From Shewanella sp. (GTDB lineage Bacteria > Pseudomonadota > Gammaproteobacteria > Enterobacterales > Shewanellaceae), in assembly GCA_004195335.1 (NCBI GenBank), contig SDWK01000219.1, positions 1 to 8,988 on the forward strand: 8,988 nt of DNA. The letters run 5' to 3'. Positions 1-5,893 of the stretch are shown one piece after another. Every line of letters begins with the position of its first letter. Position 1 is the first letter of the stretch. Under the pieces are notes generated by a model. It saw only the letters and a list, made by a program, of their open reading frames with translations, did no database searches and was not told the origin of the DNA. A program made the position numbers and the translations under genes.

Positions 1-92
1 CTTCACTCGTTGCGAGCAACATGGATGTTGCAAATGTCATTTATGCAGGAGCAATTAATGACCTTGCCTCTGAAGCGCTAAATTCTCGCTGA
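1..92 (+). CDS. Possible C-terminal end of an unidentified protein (5' end outside window)
   Basis: In the frame starting at base 3 the window opens with 29 sense codons and a TGA stop at 90-92. The residues read SLVASNMDVANVIYAGAIND and then LASEALNSR, a balanced composition that would suit a soluble protein tail. The other two plus frames also stay open for a while but give less protein-like residues. I do not recognise the family. The stretch includes a 16-bp palindrome at 16-31, so it could instead be a non-coding repeat that happens to be open. Confidence 0.3.
   Translation, partial: SLVASNMDVANVIYAGAINDLASEALNSR
16..31. repeat. 16-bp palindrome (7-bp arms, 2-base centre)
   Basis: GCAACAT and ATGTTGC are exact inverted arms around GG. 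If the flanking frame is coding, the palindrome encodes part of the NMDV stretch. If it is not, this could be a dispersed palindromic element; short palindromes of this type recur in marine gammaproteobacterial spacers (my recollection, not checked). There is only this copy in the window. Confidence 0.35.
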
Positions 93-135
93 GCGATCAC
101 ATCTTTATACTGATTGGTATTACAAGGCGTGGCTG

Positions 136-210
136 CTGAAAGCTAGGTTATGTGAATATGCTGAAAGTTACGTTAAGTGACTATTCTGAAACTAGGCTAA
201 GTGACTATAA
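136..210. repeat. Three imperfect tandem copies of a 25-bp unit upstream of ycdX
   Basis: Copies begin at 136, 161 and 186, each with CTGAAA. Copies 1 and 2 agree at 20 of 25 positions. Copy 3 fits with a one-base gap and shares CTAGG with copy 1 and AAGTGACTAT with copy 2. The array sits in the 174-bp gap before ycdX. It could hold spaced regulator sites or be neutral slippage; the sequence alone does not decide. Confidence 0.65.
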
Positions 211-266
211 AGGCGTAGAATCTTAGACACTGATATTTTTTCTGTAAAGCCATAAGAAGAGTCATT

Positions 267-1007
267 ATGAAGTATCTTGTAGACACTCACGCCCACACAA
301 TCGCCTCCACTCATGCTTATAGTACGGTTCATGATTATATTGCAGTGGCTAAGCAGAAAGGCTTGCGATTATTTGCGATAACCGATCATGGCCCGGATAT
401 GGCCGATGCCCCTCATTTTTGGCATTTTGTAAATTTAAGAGTTTTACCCAGAATTGTAGATGGCGTGGGGATATTAAGAGGTATCGAGGCAAACATTAAG
501 AATGAGGCGGGAGAAATTGATTACTTTGGAGATTATTTACAAGAGTTAGATATTGTGCTGGCAGGTTTTCACGAACCCGTGTTTCCTCCTTCAGATAAAC
601 AGACTCATACCCAAGCACTGATTAATACCATTGAAAGCGGCAATGTCGATATAATCACTCATCCGGGAAACCCAGCTTATCCTATCGATATCACGGCAGT
701 GGCGGAAGCGGCGGCCAGATGTTATGTGGCACTCGAAATCAATAACTCTTCAATTGCAATATCAAGAAAGGGCAGTGAGGCTAACTGTGTTGCAATCGCG
801 AAGGCCGTTCGCGATGCGGGAGGCTTATTAGTGATGGGTTCAGACTCTCATGTCGCCTTCAGTTTAGGCGAGTTCTCACAAGCCCTGGCTATCATAGAAG
901 AAGCAGAATTCCCCGAAGAGCGATTGTTAAATAGAAGTCCAGAGGCTCTGCTCTCATTTCTCTCTAAAAGAGGCCACAAGACGCTGGATGATTTTGCTGA
1001 GCTTTAA
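267..1007 (+). CDS. ycdX: YcdX-family PHP-domain metal-dependent phosphatase
   Basis: Predicted cytoplasmic PHP-superfamily phosphoesterase, 246 aa, full length for the family (E. coli YcdX is 245). All nine metal-ligand positions known for YcdX's trinuclear zinc site appear, shifted by one residue: H8, H10 and H16 (motif HAHTIASTH), H41 (TDHG), E74 (RGIEAN), H102 (GFHEP), H132 (THPGNP), and D193 with H195 (GSDSH). The alignment to E. coli YcdX as I remember it is close throughout, including DAPHFWHF and LEINNSS. The physiological substrate is not firmly known; YcdX has been linked to swarming motility. The ATG is preceded by a purine-rich AAGAAGAG about five bases upstream. The gene appears monocistronic: 25-bp repeats lie upstream and a strong stem-loop follows. 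Confidence 0.93.
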   Translation: MKYLVDTHAHTIASTHAYSTVHDYIAVAKQKGLRLFAITDHGPDMADAPHFWHFVNLRVLPRIVDGVGILRGIEANIKNEAGEIDYFGDYLQELDIVLAGFHEPVFPPSDKQTHTQALINTIESGNVDIITHPGNPAYPIDITAVAEAAARCYVALEINNSSIAISRKGSEANCVAIAKAVRDAGGLLVMGSDSHVAFSLGEFSQALAIIEEAEFPEERLLNRSPEALLSFLSKRGHKTLDDFAEL

Positions 1008-1032
1008 TTTAATACAAGGTGCTAGATTAATT

Positions 1033-1062
1033 AAGAGCCTAGGAGCTAGGTCCTAGGCTCTT
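1033..1062. terminator. Bidirectional terminator between ycdX and the wzi-like gene
   Basis: AAGAGCCTAGGA (1033-1044) and TCCTAGGCTCTT (1051-1062) form a perfect 12-bp stem around a six-base loop. It lies exactly in the 62-bp gap between two convergent genes. The T-run after the stem is short on both strands, so termination efficiency is uncertain, but stem strength and position make this the best terminator in the window. Confidence 0.8.
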
Positions 1063-1069
1063 CTACAGA

Positions 1070-2533
1070 TTAAAAGCTTCTTTCCCAACCAGCGTATACA
1101 GTGCTATCCCAGTCGTTGCCACCGGTCGTCTTATATTGGCTATAACCTAAGGTGCCACCAAGTTTCAAGGTTCCTTGGTAGAAAGGACGGTGATAGCTGG
1201 TATCGAACTGATACATCTGTTCATACTCACCTGGCGAAACTGGATTTCCACCGGGAGAGGCGACATCACTACCATCGACATTGAGCTTTAGCCATCTCAG
1301 TTTGTTGGTGATGTTCTGACCGCCTCCCAGTTGAGTGATCCCACCGATAACTAAGGTTCGTGAGTCATTGTCATAGGTGCTGCCCAGACTCTTACCATAG
1401 TAACGATAACCATCTTTGTAGAAGCCATGCTCATACATGCAGTTGTATACTTTGTCGCTAGCTCCACAAGAGGCCGTGGTATCGGCATATTCGATAAAGA
1501 CACGCGTATTGATGTCACTCAATACAAAATCGATACCGCCCATATTGGAAGCGTTAATGAGTTTGTGCTTCTCAGTATGATAATCTTCATGAATACGCTC
1601 ATAGTAGATGCCATAAGGGATCCCGAAAGCGGTATCTGACCAGCGGAAATCATAGCCGGCTAACATGTTCTCCTGACCGTTTTCTAGGTCACCTTCGACA
1701 CCGCCGCCATTAAACAGTCCATCCCACCAGTCGCCTAAGCTATTACCGTAACCTTCGCCGCCCCACTGCATGGTCCATGAAAAGCCAACTTCGAGCTTAG
1801 ATATTGGACGCAAGGTTCCGCGGGCGCCCCAATGCTTGGCCTCGGGCACGTGGCGGTCACTCTCCATCTGGCTGAAGCTGGTGGTAAAGGTCCAGGGGCC
1901 GGCCCAGTTAAGCCATGGTGTTTCGAAAGCCTGGCTGTTATTTCGGCTTAGGGTGATGCCAGGCATGGGGCGAGCGTTCGTGGTTTGTATTAACCCCGTA
2001 TCCCAGCCCGGTCCCCAGAATTTTTGTTGTGCACCAGCGCTTACTATCCAGTTGCCTAGCATGACGGCTGCAAAGCTGTTATCTAAGCGGGCGCTGTTAC
2101 CGTCGATAGGATCATAGTGGTAACTGGCTGAGACGCGTCCACTGAACCAATCTTTAGTGACCTCGGCATTCACAGTCGTTTCTGCCTTGTCGCGGTAGTC
2201 CTGGCCAAAACCGATAAAACGCGTTGTATCGGTGGCCGCAGCGACCTCTACCTTGCTGCTGAAGCTTTGATGGTCATGTTGGTAGGCGTTCATGACTCTT
2301 TCAAATGCCATAGCCTGACTTTTTGGTAATTGGCTGATATCAGCCTTATCCATGTCTTGCTTTAAACCCGCCCACATCAATGGGTAGGTAGTGATAGGCT
2401 GCACGATAACACCTGTATCGGAAAGCAGCTGTATATCAGCCCTTAACGCTAAGTCATCGGGCTCAACCCACCACGCCGCTTGCACCGAGCTGCAACCTAA
2501 AAGTAATAGCCCGGATAGTATCTTGAGTTTCAT
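1070..2533 (-). CDS. wzi: Wzi-family capsule assembly / outer-membrane protein
   Basis: Predicted outer-membrane beta-barrel of the Wzi capsule-assembly family, 487 aa from the chosen start (E. coli Wzi is about 479). Residues 1-19 form a Sec signal peptide (KLK, then a leucine-rich core, then cleavage at VQA-AWW). The following EPDDLALRADIQLLSDTGVI matches the Wzi N-terminus. Barrel features include alternating aromatic strands, the late YRYYGKSLGST-type motif, a likely extracellular-loop cysteine pair (ASCGA and YNCMY), and a C-terminal phenylalanine (WERSF) typical of BAM substrates. In E. coli, Wzi anchors group 1 capsule at the surface; here no other capsule export genes are in view, so the polysaccharide partner is unknown. 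An in-frame ATG lies 18 bases upstream at 2551 with an identical ribosome binding site, giving a six-residue longer form. I chose 2533 because it yields the more typical signal peptide. It is divergent from mak and separated by about 560 bp. Confidence 0.85.
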   Translation of the reverse strand: MKLKILSGLLLLGCSSVQAAWWVEPDDLALRADIQLLSDTGVIVQPITTYPLMWAGLKQDMDKADISQLPKSQAMAFERVMNAYQHDHQSFSSKVEVAAATDTTRFIGFGQDYRDKAETTVNAEVTKDWFSGRVSASYHYDPIDGNSARLDNSFAAVMLGNWIVSAGAQQKFWGPGWDTGLIQTTNARPMPGITLSRNNSQAFETPWLNWAGPWTFTTSFSQMESDRHVPEAKHWGARGTLRPISKLEVGFSWTMQWGGEGYGNSLGDWWDGLFNGGGVEGDLENGQENMLAGYDFRWSDTAFGIPYGIYYERIHEDYHTEKHKLINASNMGGIDFVLSDINTRVFIEYADTTASCGASDKVYNCMYEHGFYKDGYRYYGKSLGSTYDNDSRTLVIGGITQLGGGQNITNKLRWLKLNVDGSDVASPGGNPVSPGEYEQMYQFDTSYHRPFYQGTLKLGGTLGYSQYKTTGGNDWDSTVYAGWERSF

Positions 2534-2563
2534 TGTGATCCCTTGTTTCATTGTGATCCCTTA
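2528..2563 (-). promoter_or_regulatory. Duplicated ribosome binding site and start codon of the wzi-like gene
   Basis: Two adjacent 18-bp copies, TTTCATTGTGATCCCTTG and TTTCATTGTGATCCCTTA (plus strand), differ only at the last base. On the minus strand each copy holds an AAGGGATCACA leader followed by an ATG. Because 18 is a multiple of three, both ATGs (2551 and 2533) are in the same frame, and the upstream one adds MKQGIT to the protein. Either or both may be used. Confidence 0.85.
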
Positions 2564-2660
2564 TGTCATTGCCCGGCATTTTAAGTTATTTGAGAAGAGG
2601 GTAAAAGAGGCTATGAACAATTTAACCAAGCATCATGGTTTTCCAGCCCTTAGATGTACA

Positions 2661-2712
2661 ACAGTAACCGCATTGTTGATTTTTTGTTGTTAATGCACGT
2701 TGTTGTTGCTGT
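2661..2712. other. Imperfect hairpin in the wzi-mak spacer
   Basis: ACAGTAAC (2661-2668) pairs with GTTGCTGT (2705-2712) with one wobble. Inside it GCATT (2670-2674) pairs with AATGC (2692-2696). The interior is rich in TTG/TTT runs and there is an unpaired bulge on the right arm. This could be a leader structure for the wzi-like transcript, but it may also be chance in a TTG-rich stretch. Confidence 0.3.
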
Positions 2713-2861
2713 ATTGAGGTTATTGTTTGGGCTGAGGAATGTTTTGGTGAAGAGGATAAAACGTATTGATATGTTGAGAGTACAGATTTATGGACTGAAT
2801 TTTTATTAAAGGGTTGAAAACAAATACAGTTCAACCGAGATTGCTTTAATTACATAGCCTA

Positions 2862-2884
2862 CTGACTTAATATCCTTAAGTTAG
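2862..2884. other. Short AT-rich hairpin
   Basis: CTGACTTAA (2862-2870) and TTAAGTTAG (2876-2884) make a 9-bp stem with one G-T wobble around a five-base loop. It is AT-rich and lacks a following T-run, so an intrinsic terminator is unlikely. As DNA it is a near-palindrome and could be a regulator binding site. Confidence 0.3.
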
Positions 2885-2960
2885 AATGTGGTTAAATGAA
2901 CAGCTGGAACCACAGAGAGTCATTTGGCCAGTTCGATATTCAAATGTGAACAAGGTTTGT

Positions 2961-3079
2961 CTTCGACTGTAAATGAGACTGCATCTATGCCCGCTGAGCA
3001 ATGATATCTGGACGGGATAAATGAGATTGTATTTATGCCGATGAACAGTGATCTTCGGACGGCGATAAATGGGCAATAT
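2961..3079. repeat. Degenerate tandem repeat, 48-bp spacing, before mak
   Basis: A core TAAATGAGAYTGYATYTATGCC starts at 2970 and 3018, and a truncated version (TAAATGGGCAATAT) starts at 3066, so successive copies are 48 bp apart. The 23-base windows of the first two copies differ at only about four positions, mostly C/T transitions. GGACGG precedes the second and third cores. The third copy runs into the candidate promoter of mak. Confidence 0.65.
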
Positions 3080-3082
3080 ATA
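3054..3082 (+). promoter_or_regulatory. Candidate mak promoter
   Basis: TATATA (3077-3082; overlapping TATAAA) is a good -10 candidate, with a weak -35 TTCGGA 17 bases upstream. A transcript would begin near 3089, giving a leader of about 20 bases if translation starts at 3111. This is a pattern match only. Confidence 0.3.
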
Positions 3083-3110
3083 AAATTGAAATATGAGTGG
3101 AGTAGAGCGG

Positions 3111-4001
3111 ATGTTACGAATAGGCGTAGATCTTGGTGGAACAAAAATTGAAATCGTTGCTTTAGATAGTGAAGGGAAAGAGCTTTTTCGTAAACGTATT
3201 CCTACTCCAAGGGAATATATCGCCACATTAGATGCCATTGAACGTTTAGTGAATGAAGCAGAGACTACATTAGGTCAGACGGGCAGTGTCGGTGTCGGTA
3301 TTCCGGGGTGTATTTCACCATTTTCCGGATTAGTAAAAAACGCAAACTCAACTTGGATTAATGGTCACTCACTCGATGTCGATTTGAGTGAACGGTTGGG
3401 AAGAGAGGTCAGGGCTGCGAATGATGCAAACTGTTTTGCTGTATCGGAAGCGGTAGATGGCGCTGCGGCAGGTAAAGGCGTGGTATTTGGCGTGATCATA
3501 GGCACGGGTTGTGGCGCAGGTGTCGCCATTAATGGCAAGGTACATGGTGGCGGTAATGGTATCGCTGGTGAGTGGGGCCATAATCCACTGCCGTGGATGA
3601 CTAAGGATGAGTTCAACACAACCTCCTGTTTTTGTGGCCACCAAGACTGTATCGAAACGTTTATCTCGGGTACAGGGTTCGTGAGAGACTTTAAAGCCGC
3701 AGGGGGAAATGCGGTCAGTGGGATTGAGATTGCCGCATTAATGGCAACCGGTGACTTGAAGGCTAAGGCAGCATTTGAACGATATATCGACAGGCTGGCG
3801 CGCTCATTGGCCCATGTGATTAATATACTCGATCCGGATGTCATCGTATTGGGAGGTGGCGTATCCAATATCGATGCTATCTACTCACAGCTGCCCGATC
3901 TGTTGACTCAGTATGTGTTGGGTAAAGAGTGCCGCACGCCAGTAGTAAAGAATATGTATGGTGGCTCGTCGGGCGTACGGGGCGCCGCCTGGTTGTGGTG
4001 A
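3111..4001 (+). CDS. mak: ROK-family sugar kinase, Mak-type fructokinase
   Basis: Predicted cytoplasmic ROK kinase that phosphorylates fructose (or mannose) at C6 using ATP. It closely resembles E. coli Mak as I recall it over the whole length, for example [40 protein letters not shown] and the C-terminal [11 protein letters not shown]. Numbering from the chosen start: ATP-site DLGGTK at 7-12, catalytic Asp 105 in NDAN, GEWGH at 153-157, zinc ligands H157 and C173, C175, C180. The usual ROK zinc motif ends GC; here it is DC (CFCGHQDC). 296 aa against 302 in E. coli. An upstream in-frame ATG at 3093 lacks a ribosome binding site; the ATG at 3111 has GGAG eight bases upstream, and [10 protein letters not shown] matches the family N-terminus. 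N-acetylglucosamine kinase is the main alternative within ROK, but the Mak similarity is stronger. No sugar transporter or regulator is adjacent. Confidence 0.9.
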   Translation: MLRIGVDLGGTKIEIVALDSEGKELFRKRIPTPREYIATLDAIERLVNEAETTLGQTGSVGVGIPGCISPFSGLVKNANSTWINGHSLDVDLSERLGREVRAANDANCFAVSEAVDGAAAGKGVVFGVIIGTGCGAGVAINGKVHGGGNGIAGEWGHNPLPWMTKDEFNTTSCFCGHQDCIETFISGTGFVRDFKAAGGNAVSGIEIAALMATGDLKAKAAFERYIDRLARSLAHVINILDPDVIVLGGGVSNIDAIYSQLPDLLTQYVLGKECRTPVVKNMYGGSSGVRGAAWLW

Positions 4002-4017
4002 ACTATATTCCAACGGA

Positions 4018-4123
4018 TGACTTCTCCTATGAAGTTGAGGACTTTTCCTGTGAAGTTGAAGACTCTTTCTGTGGGGGTGAGGACTCTATTCTATGACGTT
4101 AAGGACTCTTATCAAGCCGTTGA
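4018..4123. repeat. Five tandem copies of a 21-22-bp unit after mak
   Basis: Units start at 4018, 4039, 4060, 4081 and 4103. Typical units read TGACTTCTCCTATGAAGTTGA and GGACTTTTCCTGTGAAGTTGA, with a GGACTCT...GTTGA consensus. Units 1 and 2 are the most alike and units 3-5 more diverged. The array begins 16 bases after the mak stop and its last unit merges with the left arm of a stem-loop. There are no spacers, so it is not a CRISPR array. Confidence 0.8.
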
Positions 4124-4150
4124 GCCAAGGGTTAATTTGGGCTCAACGGC
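4116..4150 (+). terminator. Stem-loop downstream of mak, possible terminator
   Basis: GCCGTTGAGCC (4116-4126) and GGCTCAACGGC (4140-4150) form a perfect 11-bp GC-rich stem with a 13-base loop. It is about 115 bases after mak and upstream of elyC. The 3' flank is AAATTAAT rather than a T-run, so intrinsic termination is unproven. It may work as an mRNA 3'-end stabiliser instead. Confidence 0.5.
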
Positions 4151-4193
4151 AAATTAATGGACTGAGTATTGCCCATAATTGACTGAATGATTG

Positions 4194-4202
4194 TGCTAAA
4201 CT
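4194..4202 (+). promoter_or_regulatory. Candidate extended -10 promoter for elyC
   Basis: TGCTAAACT fits the extended -10 form TGN-TATAAT with two mismatches in the hexamer. The -35 region at the normal distance is poor. It lies 36 bases before the elyC start and after the stem-loop, in the expected place for an elyC-DUF2982 promoter. Confidence 0.3.
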
Positions 4203-4237
4203 AGCTCGCGATAACTTTAAAATGGATTTTAATTACG

Positions 4238-4993
4238 ATGTTTTGGTTTAAAAAAATATTTTCTCAGCTCTTTATGCCCGTTCCTCTGATTGTGCTGCTG
4301 CTTCTGTTTACAATTTTAATATTGAGAAATAGAAAGTTAGCTCGATTGCTATTGTCTATTGCTACTGCGTTACTGGTCTTTTTCAGCAGTACGCCGGGCA
4401 GTAATCTGCTGAGTACTCCACTCGAGAGTCAGTATGTGGTCAACAGCGATCCTATAGGCGATGGGTGTTTGGTGATGGTTCTGGGTAGCGGTCATGATGA
4501 GTCGATATCCGGCACGGCTATTCAGCAGCTTTCATCTACGGCGCTTGCTCGGTTAAGCGAAGGGATGCGCCAATTTAATCTTGGGCGAGACTGTAAACTG
4601 GTGTTTAGTGGTTGGAGTGGAGGAATTGACTCTAGGGCTCATGCGGAAGTCATGGCTGACGCCGCAATTGAACTCGGCATTCCTAAAAATCGTATTATTA
4701 CCTTCCCGCTGGCTAAAGATACTATCGAGGAAGCGCAATTTATGAAGTGGGAAGTCGGTAATGTTCCCTTTAGATTGGTCACTTCTGCCAGCCATATGCC
4801 CAGAGCTATGGCGATTTTTGCCAATATAGGCCTAACGCCACAAGCGGCGCCGACGGATTTTATTACCCGGCAAGGCTATTGGTGGCAATTGGATGCACAC
4901 AATTTGTGGTCATCTCAAAGAGCAATACATGAATATGTTGGCCAGGTTTGGTTTCAGATTAAACATCAAGGTGAAATAGCCCTGCCGGGATAG
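4238..4993 (+). CDS. elyC: ElyC-like inner-membrane envelope biogenesis protein (DUF218/YdcF domain)
   Basis: 251 aa with two N-terminal membrane spans (about residues 11-30 and 34-52) and a DUF218 domain from about residue 75 to 235. This matches the E. coli ElyC (YcbC) layout, and the start (KKIFSQLFMPVPLIVLLLL) resembles it. Domain motifs include VMVLGSGHDE, ALARLSEGMRQF, the AHAEVMADAAIELGIP segment, KDTIEEA and LVTSASHMPRAM. In E. coli ElyC affects peptidoglycan synthesis at low temperature and the balance of undecaprenyl-phosphate use with enterobacterial common antigen; whether this holds here is inference. The ribosome binding site is weak (GGA about 11 bases upstream). The next gene follows after 33 bases in the same direction, suggesting co-transcription. 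SanA is a paralogous alternative, but the two membrane spans and length favour ElyC. Confidence 0.85.
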   Translation: MFWFKKIFSQLFMPVPLIVLLLLFTILILRNRKLARLLLSIATALLVFFSSTPGSNLLSTPLESQYVVNSDPIGDGCLVMVLGSGHDESISGTAIQQLSSTALARLSEGMRQFNLGRDCKLVFSGWSGGIDSRAHAEVMADAAIELGIPKNRIITFPLAKDTIEEAQFMKWEVGNVPFRLVTSASHMPRAMAIFANIGLTPQAAPTDFITRQGYWWQLDAHNLWSSQRAIHEYVGQVWFQIKHQGEIALPG

Positions 4994-5016
4994 TCGATCA
5001 TCAATATCATTAATTT

Positions 5017-5029
5017 AGGAAGAATTTTG
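5017..5029 (+). promoter_or_regulatory. Ribosome binding site deciding a TTG start
   Basis: AGGAAGA at 5017-5023 is a strong Shine-Dalgarno sequence, placed a few bases before TTG at 5027-5029. The next in-frame ATG lies beyond both predicted membrane spans, so the TTG is the only start that keeps the membrane anchor and uses this site. Confidence 0.7.
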
Positions 5030-5704
5030 GACACTGAAGTAATACAGATCCATTCACTGATTAAACGAAACGCTTTGACCTTAACTTTTTTTGGGGTGCT
5101 GGGATTGATTCTAGGGTTGGGAATATTCCTATCTTCTCCTGGGCTATTTGCTCCGGGTCTGCTCTGTTTTTCACTCGGCGTGTTATCTGTCGTATTAGGT
5201 ATATCAAAACTGATGGAACCAGAGGTGAGTGTAGAGCTGAATCAGGAGGGTTTTTTTTATCATCATCGTAGAGGGAGTCTGTTTATTGGTTGGGACAATG
5301 TTCAGCGTTTTGATATTCCAAAGGGTGTCGATGGCATCGATATGATTGAATTGCCCTTTATCGGAATCAAACTCAAACAGATCAATCCGGTGTTAGATAT
5401 TATTCCCGGAAGACTCGCGACCGGACTGCTTACGGAGCAGCGGCCCTTACTCATGTCGGCAGTCACCTTAGATGAGAACCTGGAAGAGTTGGAGTCCTAT
5501 ATGAACTCTGAGTTCACTCCCTTAGTTGTAAATGAAGAGCGTTATCGAGGTGTGTTGGCTATGTTTGGTCACCGCTGTGAAATGCTCAGTAAAAACTTAG
5601 GCTACCATATCTATATTCCGGTCGATTGTTTAGATAGAACATCGGATGAGTTTATTCGCTTACTAAGGGAGTATTTATTGCGAGTTCGACAGGTAGCAGA
5701 TTAG
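5027..5704 (+). CDS. Membrane-anchored protein of unknown function, probable DUF2982 family
   Basis: 225 aa starting at a TTG codon. There is no ATG or GTG start that keeps the N-terminal membrane region, and AGGAAGA stands directly upstream at proper spacing. Residues about 16-37 and 42-61 are two hydrophobic spans separated by a short SSPGLFAPG turn, leaving a roughly 160-residue soluble part. That part begins like a PH-like/YcxB-type fold (VSVELNQEGFFYHH, then GWDNVQRFDIP), an impression rather than an assignment. A later acidic stretch (LDENLEELESYM) precedes a helical C-terminus. From memory it fits DUF2982, a family found in Shewanella and Vibrio relatives. Function unknown. Its position 33 bases after elyC suggests an inner-membrane, envelope-related role. 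Confidence 0.75.
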   Translation: MDTEVIQIHSLIKRNALTLTFFGVLGLILGLGIFLSSPGLFAPGLLCFSLGVLSVVLGISKLMEPEVSVELNQEGFFYHHRRGSLFIGWDNVQRFDIPKGVDGIDMIELPFIGIKLKQINPVLDIIPGRLATGLLTEQRPLLMSAVTLDENLEELESYMNSEFTPLVVNEERYRGVLAMFGHRCEMLSKNLGYHIYIPVDCLDRTSDEFIRLLREYLLRVRQVAD

Positions 5705-5709
5705 ATTGA

Positions 5710-5799
5710 GGTGAATGTTATAGATGTATGTTTTAGATAATTTTTCGGGTGAATAGTTTAGGTGCATTTTTTGGGGTTATAGTTTAAGTGATTGCTTTG
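5710..5799. repeat. Degenerate repeat copies downstream of the DUF2982 gene
   Basis: The best pair is at 5753-5778 and 5779-5804, both opening with ATAGTTTA and matching over about 17 of 26 positions. A third, weaker copy begins near 5710 (GTGAATGTTATAGATGTATG), aligned to GTGAATAGTTTAGGTGCAT at 5749-5767. The stretch is AT-rich with no hairpin that would serve as a good terminator. Confidence 0.45.
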
Positions 5800-5893
5800 A
5801 ACATCCCTGTTCACTGGTTTTTATTCACTGTATTTGTTCTCTAAAGTCAGAGCAACTAACGTTCAAGTTTGTTAGTCAGAATAAAGCCCGAGG

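Larger units (their letters stand above)
2534..3110. other. Long divergent intergenic region between wzi-like gene and mak
   Basis: About 560 bp with no convincing gene. Open frames of 70-120 codons here have low-complexity or cysteine/serine-rich translations and no good ribosome binding site. The stretch is AT-rich and contains an imperfect hairpin (2661-2712), a short AT-rich hairpin (2862-2884), a three-copy repeat with 48-bp spacing (2961-3079) and a candidate mak promoter. No clear sigma-70 pair for the wzi-like gene was found. An unannotated small RNA or long leader is possible but not shown. Confidence 0.6.

Noticed and set aside
1770..2117. 115-codon plus-strand frame inside the wzi-like gene
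   Set aside because: It is the complement of a clear outer-membrane protein gene, with no start signal or family resemblance.
2480..2533. Lipoprotein signal in the wzi-like protein (LLLGC)
   Set aside because: The cysteine context is only a weak lipobox, the VQA-AWW signal-peptidase I site fits better, and Wzi-family barrels are not lipoproteins.
2876..3238. Minus-strand 120-codon open frame over the mak start and upstream repeat
   Set aside because: It overlaps the conserved mak N-terminus and the repeat array, and the translation looks like non-coding DNA.
3365..3868. 167-codon minus-strand open frame inside mak
   Set aside because: It is antisense to a well-conserved kinase gene; the translation is proline/serine/alanine-rich without a recognisable domain, and there is no ribosome binding site.
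4018..4123. CRISPR-like array
   Set aside because: Units are contiguous with no spacers, copies are diverged, and no cas gene is present.
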